Origin: SVFI01 sp045535935
Lineage (GTDB): Bacteria > Bacillota > Clostridia > Lachnospirales > Lachnospiraceae
Direction: 5' to 3'
Length of the DNA: 19,980 nt
Assembly: GCA_045535935.1 (NCBI GenBank)
Contig: JAZSMO010000018.1
Location: forward strand, 1 to 19,980
Position 1 is the first letter of the stretch. Each line of letters opens with the position of its first letter. The notes under the pieces were generated by a model that was given only the letters and a program-made list of their open reading frames with translations, did no database searches and was not told where the DNA came from. Positions 6,952-14,471 of the stretch are shown one piece after another. The translations under genes and the position numbers were made by a program.

Positions 6952-8049
6952 ATGAACGAGCTATTAAACAGTCTGAAAAGGGGAATGTCGATTGTGCTGG
7001 TTTTTTGCATGTCGGTTGCTATGAGCATGTTTGTCTTTGCAGATGATGTTATGGAAGATCTAAACCTTCATGCGGGCGCGGGCGAAATCCTTCATGCGGA
7101 AGTAGAAATACCGGGAATGGAAGGGTTAGCATTTGCTAATGCAGGTGTTGCCGTGCTGGCAGAAAGTGATACGACGGAAACGGTTTTGGTGGAAGAAGTA
7201 AAGCCGGAAATTGTAATGGCAAACGTAAAAGATTCTGTGAATGTCAGAGAAGAAGCGTCCGAGGAAGCGGCGGCAGTCGGTAAACTTTACAAAAACTGCG
7301 GCGGAACCGTATTGGAACGCAAAGACGGATGGACTTACCTGGAGAGCGGTGAGCTGAAAGGTTGGGCAAAGGATGAATATTTATTATTCGGTGAGGAGGC
7401 AGAAGCGCTTTCTCAGGAAGTAGGTACTTTAAAGGCTACGGTAAAGACAGATGCGCTCCGTGTGCGTAAGGAGGCAGGCGAAGATGCAGGTGTTTACGGC
7501 TTACTTGAACTCAATCAGGTTGTGGTTGCCACAGAAGAACTCGGTGAATGGGTAGCAATCCAATATGATAAAGATACGGTCGGCTATGTATCTGCAGAAT
7601 ATGTAGAAGTTGAGTTTAGTGTAGATAAGGGAAAAACCAACGAGCAGATTAAAAAAGAAGAAGAGGAAAAAGCAAAGAAGAAGCTTACGGAAAATAGAGG
7701 AGCTGTTGCAGTCGGAGTGAGTGATGTGACACTTCTTGCGGCATTGATTCAGTGCGAGGCGGGAAATGAGCCTTACGAAGGAAAGTTGGCGGTTGGAGCT
7801 GTTGTTATGAATCGTGTCAGAAGCGGCGGATATCCAAATTCGGTCAGCGGTGTTATTTATGCGCCGGGTCAGTTCCCACCGGCTACGAATGGTAAGGTGG
7901 CAGCGGTAGCAGGAAGAGGGCCGAGTGCAGCCTGTATGCAGGCAGCCCAGCAGGCTATCGCAGGTGCGACAAACGTCGGAGGAGCTACGCATTTCAGACG
8001 TGCAGGCTCTGCACCTGGTATTGTGATCGGAAACCATGTTTTCTGGTAA
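6952..8049 (+). CDS. Secreted SH3-domain cell-wall hydrolase (SleB/CwlJ type)
   Basis: Probable peptidoglycan hydrolase acting outside the membrane. Residues 1-30 form a signal peptide: K9-R10, a hydrophobic stretch 12-29, and a likely cleavage site after V-F-A (residue 30). Two bacterial SH3 repeats follow: about 86-146 (V-N-V-R-E-E-A, G-W-A-K) and 158-222 (L-R-V-R-K-E-A, G-Y-V-S). A lysine/glutamate-rich linker spans 226-246. The C-terminal ~110 residues are a SleB/CwlJ (Hydrolase_2) domain: Q-C-E269-A-G with the likely catalytic glutamate, A-V-V-M-N-R, P-G-Q-F, T-H-F and the terminal G-N-H-V-F-W. SleB degrades spore cortex as a lytic transglycosylase, but the SH3 repeats and sigma-A promoter suggest a vegetative cell-wall role (inference). 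AGGAGG lies four bases before the ATG. Transcription is monocistronic to the terminator at 8066. Confidence 0.9.
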   Translation: MNELLNSLKRGMSIVLVFCMSVAMSMFVFADDVMEDLNLHAGAGEILHAEVEIPGMEGLAFANAGVAVLAESDTTETVLVEEVKPEIVMANVKDSVNVREEASEEAAAVGKLYKNCGGTVLERKDGWTYLESGELKGWAKDEYLLFGEEAEALSQEVGTLKATVKTDALRVRKEAGEDAGVYGLLELNQVVVATEELGEWVAIQYDKDTVGYVSAEYVEVEFSVDKGKTNEQIKKEEEEKAKKKLTENRGAVAVGVSDVTLLAALIQCEAGNEPYEGKLAVGAVVMNRVRSGGYPNSVSGVIYAPGQFPPATNGKVAAVAGRGPSAACMQAAQQAIAGATNVGGATHFRRAGSAPGIVIGNHVFW

Positions 8050-8055
8050 ATAAAG

Positions 8056-8085
8056 ATGACAATTGAGCTCTTTCAGATGTATAAT
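8056..8085 (+). promoter_or_regulatory. Candidate sigma-A promoter for the rhamnosidase, embedded in the terminator
   Basis: ATGACA (8056-8061, five of six matches to TTGACA), 18-bp spacer, perfect TATAAT (8080-8085). The -10 box is exactly the six-base loop of the terminator hairpin. Initiation near 8092 would give a leader of about 32 bases that keeps only the right arm of the hairpin. Only 20 bases separate the terminator T-run from the start codon, so there is no room for a promoter downstream of the terminator. Confidence 0.6.
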
Positions 8086-8103
8086 CATCTGAAAGGGCTT
8101 TTT
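8066..8103 (+). terminator. Rho-independent terminator of the cell-wall hydrolase gene
   Basis: Arms 8066-8079 (AGCTCTTTCAGATG) and 8086-8099 (CATCTGAAAGGGCT) pair over 14 bp with one G-U; the loop is TATAAT and a run of T's (8099-8103) follows. It starts 17 bases after the stop codon. Confidence 0.9.
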
Positions 8104-8123
8104 ATATGGAAAGAGGATTGGGA

Positions 8124-11033
8124 ATGTCACATAAATTTAATCTGAAAAATTGGATACAGTTGACAGCCTGTCTGCTGCTTTTGATGAGCGTACTGGGTTA
8201 TGCACATTATGAGCGCAAAATGGAACAGAAGATTTTAAACTGTATGGCAGGCGATATAAAGCAGGAGCGATGTACAGTGAAAAATCCGCGGGTGAATTAT
8301 GTGCAAAATCCGGTGGGAATAGACAGTCAGGATATTTATTTTTCCTGGGAACCGGAGACAGAACAGAAGGCGTATGCCATCGTAGTGAAAAAATCAACAG
8401 CTCAAGGAGCTGTCTCTGAAGAGACAGAAGAGATTATCTGGAACAGCGGAATTGTATTTTCGTCCGAAACAATCCGGATTCCGTATAAAGGCAAACTGCC
8501 GGAGGACGGAACGACCTATGAGTATAGGGTTTTTGTTTTTGACAAAGAGACTGAGCTCAGTTATTCCGAGACCGCTTTTTTTGAGACGGGTTTTATCAAT
8601 GGACAGCCTTTTGAGGAGGCACAGCTTATTTCCATGAATCCGGAAGAAAATATATACGAAGACGGACAGGCGGTATATTATCACAGTTTTGAAGCAAAGC
8701 CGGGAAATGTTGTTAAGGCAACTTTTTACGGGAGCTCACTCGGTATATATGATGCATATCTGAACGGGAAACGAATCGGTGATGATGAATTAAAGCCGGG
8801 CTGGACGGATTATAATGATACATTATTATACAATGCTTATGATGTGACAGAGTATATCGGTGAGATGAATACGATTGCGGCCATGGTCGGCACCGGATGG
8901 TGGTGCGGGAGAAACGGTTTCGGTACGTATGGCTATCGTCAGCCGGCTTTTATATGCAGCCTTGTCATAGAATACGAAGATGGTTCATGCGAGGTGATAA
9001 ACACAGGAAATGAATGGAAATATTGTAAAAATACAGCGGTCCGGTTTGCAGATTTTTTTAACGGAGAAACATATGATGCGTCCAAACTGACGACGATGCA
9101 GATTTCTCAAGGAGAACAGGTTCCGGCGGCCGATGAAAAAGATGTGTATATTTCTTCGGATTTTACCGGAAACTATAAAAGCTTTTACGGGTATCCTGTC
9201 AAACGTCTGACACAGATGGATTGCAAGATGCAGCAGGCGTATGTTTATGACGGAGTGACGGAGGACGGAAGCGATTTCGGTGCGGTGAATGTTACCCGAA
9301 GCTATTTGAGAAACAAGATGGATGCAGAGGGAACTTCTATGTTTCCGATCGTTCTGAAAAAGGGAGAGACGCTCATTGTGGATCTCGGTCAGAATATGAC
9401 CGGAGTTCCGCATTTGGAATATAAGGCAGAAAAAGGCACGGTGATAGAGATATTGTGTGCGGAGATGCTCAATGACAGCGGAGAGGAAGAACGAGGAAAT
9501 GACGGGCCGAGGGGAAGCTTATATCGTGCAAATTACCGCTCGGCGAGTACGACGGTGAAAGTGATCGCAGGAGATGAAAAAGATTCCGTTATCTACGAAC
9601 CAAAATTTTATTACAGTGGTTTTCGTTACCTATCGCTTACTGCGGACACTGATATCACGATCTACGATCTGTCCGGAGGTTTTATGGGAAACAGTGCACC
9701 GGCAATAGGATATATGACAGCAGACAACGAGCTTGTAGACCGCCTTTGGCAAAATGTATACTGGAGTCAGAGAAATAATTTTTCTTTGATAGCGACGGAT
9801 TGCCCGCAGAGAGATGAGCGTATCGGATGGATGGGAGATCTTTGTTCTTTTGCAGAAACATCTATGTACACTCAGGATTTATACAGTTTCTACAAAAAAT
9901 GGACAGCGGATGTCCGTGATGCACAGACACAAGAAGGTGCATATACGGATACCGTTCCGGCGACGATCATCACAGGGAGCGGAAATGCGGGATGGGCAGA
10001 GGCCGGTATTTTAGTTCCGCTTTTTGTATACAGACAATACGGAGATTCGGATCTGCTGAAAGAGCATTATCCGTCTATGAGCAGATATATGGATTATCTT
10101 GCTTCCATCAGCAGTTATAAACCCGAAGATAAAAGAATGGGACCTCTGACTACATTCGGAGATTGGCTGGCGACAGAATACTCGGATTCGGCCATGCTGT
10201 CAGCTCTCTGGTATGAGGCAGATGCGATGGCAATGGAAGAGATAGCCCTACTGCTGGGAGAAAAAACGGATGCTGAAAAGTACAGAAAGCTCCACCGCGA
10301 GATCAATGAATATATCATGGAGACCTATCTGTATAAAATGCCTTGGAACCGGGACGGATCATTAAAAACGGAAGAATCAGAATACAGCCTTTCCCAGACA
10401 GAGATGCTGTTCCTTCTGAAATATGCCGGCTTGACACAGAAGCAGGAGCAACTCATAGTTGCGAAGCTGAGGCAGAGCATCACAGACAATGATTACAAGG
10501 TGATGACCGGCTTTGCAGGGACACCGCTGCTTTTGCCTGTTTTGACGGAGTACGGAATGGGACAGGAGGCATATAAAATTCTTCTTTGCGAGGAGAATCC
10601 TTCGTGGCTCTACAGTGTAAAGCAGGGGGCAACTACCATTTGGGAGAGATACGATTCCTACACGGTGGAGGAAGGATTTGCAGATGAAGGGATGAATTCC
10701 TTTAATCACTTCAATGAAGGAAGTGTAGCACAGTGGATGTATGAGAGTATGCTGGGAATTTCGGTGGATGTGTCGAAAGAACAGCCGATTGCCATCTGCC
10801 CCGTGATTCCGGAGGAGGATATCGGGATTACAAAGGTCAGCGGATGGCATGATTCTGTGTACGGAAGGATTGCGCTTGGCTGGGAAAAGGAGAGAGATGG
10901 ACTAATCAGAATCTCTCTTACAATCCCCGAAAATGTCAAAGCGAGCGTAGAACTTCCGTTGGAAGGCATGAAAAAAACGGTTATCTCAGGTGGCGAATAT
11001 GAATGGAAAGGAAAGTACAAGTTGCTTGAATAA
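8124..11033 (+). CDS. Exported or membrane-anchored alpha-L-rhamnosidase (GH78)
   Basis: Hydrolyses terminal alpha-L-rhamnose from plant glycosides, flavonoids or polysaccharides by an inverting mechanism. Of 969 residues, 9-28 form one hydrophobic segment (I-Q-L-T-A-C-L-L-L-L) that is either a signal anchor or a signal peptide cleaved near L-G-Y-A. Order: an immunoglobulin-like domain about 55-165 (N-P-V-G-I, F-S-W-E); the N-terminal lectin-like rhamnosidase domain about 180-360 (N-G-K-R-I-G, P-G-W-T-D-Y); a beta-sandwich about 395-510 (V-D-L-G-Q-N-M-T-G); the (alpha/alpha)6 catalytic barrel about 530-870; and a C-terminal beta domain. The catalytic motif is D559-C-P-Q-R-D-E-R-I-G-W-M-G-D572. 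F-G-D-W-L-A and T-T-I-W-E-R are also present. I prefer the ATG at 8124 (AAGAGG seven bases upstream) to the one at 8106. No transporter, regulator or rhamnose catabolic gene is adjacent. Confidence 0.93.
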   Translation: MSHKFNLKNWIQLTACLLLLMSVLGYAHYERKMEQKILNCMAGDIKQERCTVKNPRVNYVQNPVGIDSQDIYFSWEPETEQKAYAIVVKKSTAQGAVSEETEEIIWNSGIVFSSETIRIPYKGKLPEDGTTYEYRVFVFDKETELSYSETAFFETGFINGQPFEEAQLISMNPEENIYEDGQAVYYHSFEAKPGNVVKATFYGSSLGIYDAYLNGKRIGDDELKPGWTDYNDTLLYNAYDVTEYIGEMNTIAAMVGTGWWCGRNGFGTYGYRQPAFICSLVIEYEDGSCEVINTGNEWKYCKNTAVRFADFFNGETYDASKLTTMQISQGEQVPAADEKDVYISSDFTGNYKSFYGYPVKRLTQMDCKMQQAYVYDGVTEDGSDFGAVNVTRSYLRNKMDAEGTSMFPIVLKKGETLIVDLGQNMTGVPHLEYKAEKGTVIEILCAEMLNDSGEEERGNDGPRGSLYRANYRSASTTVKVIAGDEKDSVIYEPKFYYSGFRYLSLTADTDITIYDLSGGFMGNSAPAIGYMTADNELVDRLWQNVYWSQRNNFSLIATDCPQRDERIGWMGDLCSFAETSMYTQDLYSFYKKWTADVRDAQTQEGAYTDTVPATIITGSGNAGWAEAGILVPLFVYRQYGDSDLLKEHYPSMSRYMDYLASISSYKPEDKRMGPLTTFGDWLATEYSDSAMLSALWYEADAMAMEEIALLLGEKTDAEKYRKLHREINEYIMETYLYKMPWNRDGSLKTEESEYSLSQTEMLFLLKYAGLTQKQEQLIVAKLRQSITDNDYKVMTGFAGTPLLLPVLTEYGMGQEAYKILLCEENPSWLYSVKQGATTIWERYDSYTVEEGFADEGMNSFNHFNEGSVAQWMYESMLGISVDVSKEQPIAICPVIPEEDIGITKVSGWHDSVYGRIALGWEKERDGLIRISLTIPENVKASVELPLEGMKKTVISGGEYEWKGKYKLLE

Positions 11034-11054
11034 TCGACAAAGTTATAGTATGAT
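11026..11054 (+). promoter_or_regulatory. Candidate sigma-A promoter for the NfeD-SPFH operon
   Basis: TTGAAT (11026-11031), 17-bp spacer, TATGAT (11049-11054). The -35 box overlaps the last codons and stop of the rhamnosidase gene. No terminator lies between the two genes, so some readthrough from the rhamnosidase is also likely. Confidence 0.5.
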
Positions 11055-11112
11055 TAAAAAGTGATATGCATACATAAGATAGAGTATGTGCATAGGGGAA
11101 AGGAGCGATCAT

Positions 11113-11571
11113 ATGACAGTATCAGCAGGAACATTATCATTAATCTGGCTCGCTGTTCTGTTTGTCTGTATCGTCATCGAGGTTGCCACAATGGGGCTTG
11201 CAACCATCTGGTTTGCAGGCGGTGCACTGGTTGCCGCGATTCTGGCGATGGTGAAAGCGCCTCTGTGGGCACAGGTCATAGCATTTTTTGCAGTGTCGAT
11301 CATATTACTGATCTTTACAAGACCTGTGGCAGTTCGTTATTTCAACAAAAACAGAGCGAAGACAAACATTGACAGTCTGATTGGCAAAGAAGCGATCGTT
11401 ATCAGTGAGATCGATAATCTTCAAGGCATCGGGCGTGTACAGATTGACGGTAAAGAGTGGACAGCACGTACGGTTGCAAACGGAATTACCATTCCGGTCG
11501 GAACAGTCGTTGTCGTAAATAAGATTGACGGCGTAAAATTATTAGTAGAAGAAAGAAAAGAGGAATTATAA
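11113..11571 (+). CDS. NfeD-like integral membrane protein
   Basis: A short NfeD protein of 152 residues: three hydrophobic segments at about 8-26, 29-47 and 50-69, then a cytosol-facing OB-fold domain from about 84 (L-I-G-K-E-A, G-R-V-Q-I-D-G-K-E-W, ending V-V-V-V-N-K-I-D-G-V-K-L-L-V). It lacks the N-terminal ClpP-like protease part of long NfeD proteins. NfeD proteins are typically encoded beside SPFH proteins and act with them in membrane organisation (family knowledge). Here the partner starts one base after the stop. I chose the ATG at 11113 (AAAGGAG at 11099-11105, seven bases before) over an in-frame ATG at 11086, which lies upstream of that ribosome binding site. Its molecular role is not settled for the family. 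Confidence 0.9.
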   Translation: MTVSAGTLSLIWLAVLFVCIVIEVATMGLATIWFAGGALVAAILAMVKAPLWAQVIAFFAVSIILLIFTRPVAVRYFNKNRAKTNIDSLIGKEAIVISEIDNLQGIGRVQIDGKEWTARTVANGITIPVGTVVVVNKIDGVKLLVEERKEEL

Positions 11572-11572
11572 G

Positions 11573-12499
11573 ATGGGCGGAGTAATCGGAGCAATTATTT
11601 TATTAATTATCGTTATTTGGGTTATCACAAGTTGTATCAAAATTGTACCGCAGGCGCAGGCTTTCGTTGTTGAGCGTCTCGGTGCTTACCAGGGAACATG
11701 GGGTGTAGGACTTCACTTCAAAGTTCCGTTTATTGACAAGATTGCAAAGAAGGTTGTATTAAAAGAGCAGGTTGTTGACTTTGCTCCGCAGCCGGTTATC
11801 ACAAAAGATAACGTTACAATGCGAATTGATACCGTTGTATTCTATCAGATCACAGATCCGAAGCTTTACGCATACGGAGTAGAAAATCCAATTATGGCGA
11901 TTGAGAATCTGACAGCAACAACACTTCGTAATATCATTGGTGATATGGAACTTGACCAGACACTGACATCCAGAGAAGTGATCAACACAAAGATGAGCAC
12001 AACACTTGATATTGCAACAGACCCATGGGGTATCAAAGTAAACCGTGTTGAGCTTAAGAACATCATTCCGCCGGCAGCGATTCAGGATGCGATGGAAAAA
12101 CAGATGAAGGCTGAGCGTGAACGTCGTGAATCTATCCTTCGTGCAGAGGGTGAAAAGAAATCTACCATCCTTGTTGCAGAAGGTAACAAAGAGTCAGCGA
12201 TCCTCGAGGCAGAGGCTGAAAAACAGTCAGCAATCCTTCGTGCAGAAGCACAGAAAGAAAAGATGATCCGCGAGGCAGAAGGTGAGGCTGAGGCGATTCT
12301 TAAAGTGCAGCAGGCGAACGCAGACGGTATCCGCATGCTTCGTGAGGCAGGAGCAGATGAAGCGGTTCTTCAGATGAAGAGCTTAGAGGCTCTTGAAAAA
12401 GTGGCAGCAGGTCAGTCTACGAAGATTATCATTCCTTCTGATCTTCAGGGAATTGCAGGTCTTGCTACTACATTTAAGGAAGTTGCATCAAGCAAATAA
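11573..12499 (+). CDS. SPFH/band 7 (stomatin-flotillin type) membrane protein
   Basis: A scaffold protein of 308 residues similar to QmcA/stomatin. Residues 1-22 form a single hydrophobic anchor (I-I-L-L-I-I-V-I-W-V-I). The band 7 domain runs about 24-180, with V-P-Q-A-Q-A-F-V-V-E-R-L-G and the conserved D-P-W-G-I-K-V-N-R-V-E near 150-160. A long charged helical region (176-247) made of A-E-G/E-A-E-x-x-x-A-I-L repeats is the likely oligomerisation coiled coil, followed by a short C-terminal region (P-S-D-L-Q-G-I-A-G-L-A). Such proteins form large membrane oligomers and often influence membrane proteases or lipid domains (family knowledge). AGAGGA (11558-11563) in the end of the NfeD gene serves as ribosome binding site. 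Arginine is mostly CGT and threonine mostly ACA, suggesting high expression. Confidence 0.94.
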   Translation: MGGVIGAIILLIIVIWVITSCIKIVPQAQAFVVERLGAYQGTWGVGLHFKVPFIDKIAKKVVLKEQVVDFAPQPVITKDNVTMRIDTVVFYQITDPKLYAYGVENPIMAIENLTATTLRNIIGDMELDQTLTSREVINTKMSTTLDIATDPWGIKVNRVELKNIIPPAAIQDAMEKQMKAERERRESILRAEGEKKSTILVAEGNKESAILEAEAEKQSAILRAEAQKEKMIREAEGEAEAILKVQQANADGIRMLREAGADEAVLQMKSLEALEKVAAGQSTKIIIPSDLQGIAGLATTFKEVASSK

Positions 12500-12525
12500 T
12501 TCCGTAATATAGAGAAGATTTATAC

Positions 12526-12566
12526 GGGGCGATTTCAATGATTTTCATTGAAATTGTCCCTTTTTT
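12526..12566 (+). terminator. Rho-independent terminator of the NfeD-SPFH operon
   Basis: Arms 12526-12540 and 12546-12560 pair over 15 bp with two G-U pairs (GGGGCGATTTCAATG / CATTGAAATTGTCCC), followed by six T's (12561-12566). Confidence 0.95.
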
Positions 12567-12567
12567 C

Positions 12568-12596
12568 TTGCGGCGACGTGGGCTCTGTATTATAAT
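12568..12596 (+). promoter_or_regulatory. Candidate sigma-A promoter for the argF operon
   Basis: TTGCGG (12568-12573), 17-bp spacer, perfect TATAAT (12591-12596). It starts one base after the preceding terminator T-run. The start point would be near 12603, leaving a 50-base leader. I looked for an ArgR-type operator near it and saw no convincing palindrome. Confidence 0.7.
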
Positions 12597-12652
12597 GCTA
12601 AATATCTGATAAAGACAGTATTTGCAGAAAAACGGAGGCAATGAGGAATAAA

Positions 12653-13642
12653 ATGGATTTAAAGGGAAGAGATTTTTTAAAACTGCTTGATTACACGCCG
12701 GAGGAGATTACATATCTTGTGGATCTGGCAGCAGACTACAAAAAGAAAAAGAAAGAGGGTATTCTGCACGATACACTGCGCGGAAAAAATGTTGCCCTTA
12801 TTTTTGAAAAGACATCGACACGTACACGTTGTTCTTTTGAGGTGGCAGCGCACGATCTCGGAATGGGGACGACCTATCTTGAGCCTGCCAGCTCACAGAT
12901 CGGGAAAAAAGAGAGTATTGCGGATACGGCGAGAGTTCTGGCCGGTATGTTTGACGGTATCGAGTACCGCGGCTACGGACAGGAGATCGTGGAGGAGCTT
13001 GCAAAATATGCAAAGGTTCCGGTGTGGAACGGTCTGACCAATGAGTTCCATCCGACACAGATGCTTGCTGACCTTCTGACAATCCGTGAGCATTTCGGGA
13101 CGCTTTCCGGAATCAAGGTAGCTTATATGGGTGATGCCCGTTACAATATGGCCAATTCATGGATGGTGACCTGTGCAAAGATGGGTATGGATTTTGTGGC
13201 CTGCTCACCGAAGTCTTATTTCCCGGATGAGGAGCTCATTGCGACCTGTGAGGAAATCGCAAAAGAGACAGGCGCGACGCTCAGCTTCTGTGAAGATGCA
13301 CTGGAGGGAGTAAAGGATGCCAATGTAATCTATACGGATGTATGGGTATCCATGGGTGAACCGGATGAAATATGGGAGGAGCGCATTCGCGATCTTACTC
13401 CTTATCAGGTAAATAAAAATTTGATGAACCATGCGGCGGACGATGCCATTTTCATGCACTGTCTCCCGGCATTCCATGATCTGAAGACGGAGATCGGAAA
13501 AGAAAAAGGGGAGCAGTACGGTGTAACAGAACTCGAAGTGACGGACGAAGTGTTCGAATCCGAGCAGTCTGTTGTATTCCAGGAGGCGGAAAACCGCATG
13601 CATACGATCAAGGCTGTGATGGCTGCGACGCTCGGTGCTTAA
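12653..13642 (+). CDS. argF: Ornithine carbamoyltransferase
   Basis: Makes citrulline from ornithine and carbamoyl phosphate in arginine synthesis. The 329 residues have every family motif: carbamoyl-phosphate-binding S55-T-R-T-R59, K-K-E-S near 85-88, H133-P-T-Q136, ornithine-binding D-V-W-V-S-M-G-E (229-236) and H269-C-L-P272. D-A-R-Y-N-M-A-N-S (161-169) varies slightly from the common N-N-M-x-N-S form. The S-M-G and HCLP motifs distinguish it from aspartate carbamoyltransferase. An ATG at 12641 is in frame but only two bases after GGAGG; the ATG at 12653 has GAGGA (12643-12647) five bases before it and begins M-D-L-K-G-R, the usual N-terminus, so I prefer it. No other arg genes are near. 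An anabolic role is likelier than arginine deiminase catabolism, because arcA and arcC are absent. birA starts one base after the stop. Confidence 0.95.
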   Translation: MDLKGRDFLKLLDYTPEEITYLVDLAADYKKKKKEGILHDTLRGKNVALIFEKTSTRTRCSFEVAAHDLGMGTTYLEPASSQIGKKESIADTARVLAGMFDGIEYRGYGQEIVEELAKYAKVPVWNGLTNEFHPTQMLADLLTIREHFGTLSGIKVAYMGDARYNMANSWMVTCAKMGMDFVACSPKSYFPDEELIATCEEIAKETGATLSFCEDALEGVKDANVIYTDVWVSMGEPDEIWEERIRDLTPYQVNKNLMNHAADDAIFMHCLPAFHDLKTEIGKEKGEQYGVTELEVTDEVFESEQSVVFQEAENRMHTIKAVMAATLGA

Positions 13643-13643
13643 G

Positions 13644-14471
13644 ATGCAAGGCACAGCATCGGAAGGAAAGCCAAAAGGTTTGCATACGAAATGGGCAGGA
13701 CAGGATTATCGTTACTTTGAGGTAACCGGATCCACCAATGATGACTGCATCCGGCTGTTGCAGGAAAGAGCACCGCACGGAATTGTTGTTGCGGCGGGAG
13801 CACAGACGGATGGAAAAGGAAGACGCGGACGAACATGGGACTCGCCGCCGGGAGAGGCAGTTTATATGTCGATTGGACTTAAGCCTGATTTTTCGCCGGA
13901 GAAAGCATCCATGCTCACGCTGGTTATGGCGCTGGCTGTATGCAGAGCGGTTGAAGATGCGGTAGAGCTTGCGGGTGTAAATTCAGAGGAAAAGTTATTT
14001 GAAATCAAATGGCCCAATGATATCGTTTGCGGCGGGAAAAAAGTGTGCGGAATCCTGACGGAGATGCGGGCCTGTACAGGAAAGATTGAGCAGGTGGTCA
14101 TCGGAGTCGGGATCAATGTCAACTGTCGCAGCTTTGCGGAAGAGATCAGCCGGACTGCCACCTCGCTTTGGCAGGTGACCGGAACAGAGTTTGCGTGCGA
14201 GGATCTGATCGGCCGGGTGCTGGAGCAGTTTGAACACTATTATGAGAAATTTGTTACAAAATGCGATATGTCTACCATAATGGGAGAGTATGTCGAAAAA
14301 TTAGTAAATAAAGGGAAGGAAGTCAGAGTGCTGGATCCCCATGGCGAGTACACAGCTGTGGCTCTCGGGATCAACGAGCAGGGCGAGCTTCTCGTAAAAA
14401 AAGAAGACGGCACGATAGCTTCGGTTTATGCCGGAGAGGTGTCGGTGAGAGGAATATACGGATATGTCTGA
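13644..14471 (+). CDS. birA: Biotin--[acetyl-CoA-carboxylase] ligase, class I
   Basis: Activates biotin with ATP and attaches it to the biotin carboxyl carrier protein. About 275 residues hold the catalytic domain (S-T-N at 30-32, G-K-G-R-R-G-R-T-W 57-65, K-W-P-N-D 122-126, likely catalytic K133 in G-K-K-V-C-G-I-L, V-I-G-V-G-I-N-V-N 152-160) and the C-terminal SH3-like domain. The N-terminal helix-turn-helix of class II BirA is missing: only about 12 unassigned residues precede the conserved G-L-H-T-K-W. It therefore cannot act as the DNA-binding biotin repressor. The start is uncertain: ATG 13644 (one base after the argF stop), GTG 13635 overlapping that stop, and TTG 13680 are all in frame, and none has a strong ribosome binding site. 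Translational coupling to argF is likely. Confidence 0.92.
   Translation: MQGTASEGKPKGLHTKWAGQDYRYFEVTGSTNDDCIRLLQERAPHGIVVAAGAQTDGKGRRGRTWDSPPGEAVYMSIGLKPDFSPEKASMLTLVMALAVCRAVEDAVELAGVNSEEKLFEIKWPNDIVCGGKKVCGILTEMRACTGKIEQVVIGVGINVNCRSFAEEISRTATSLWQVTGTEFACEDLIGRVLEQFEHYYEKFVTKCDMSTIMGEYVEKLVNKGKEVRVLDPHGEYTAVALGINEQGELLVKKEDGTIASVYAGEVSVRGIYGYV

Noticed and set aside
11065..11094. Hairpin TATGCATAC / GTATGTGCATA after the rhamnosidase as a terminator
   Set aside because: The stem has a two-base bulge, a long loop and no T-run after it.
12597..12652. ArgR operator in the argF leader
   Set aside because: No convincing inverted TGAAT-like half-sites could be found by eye.
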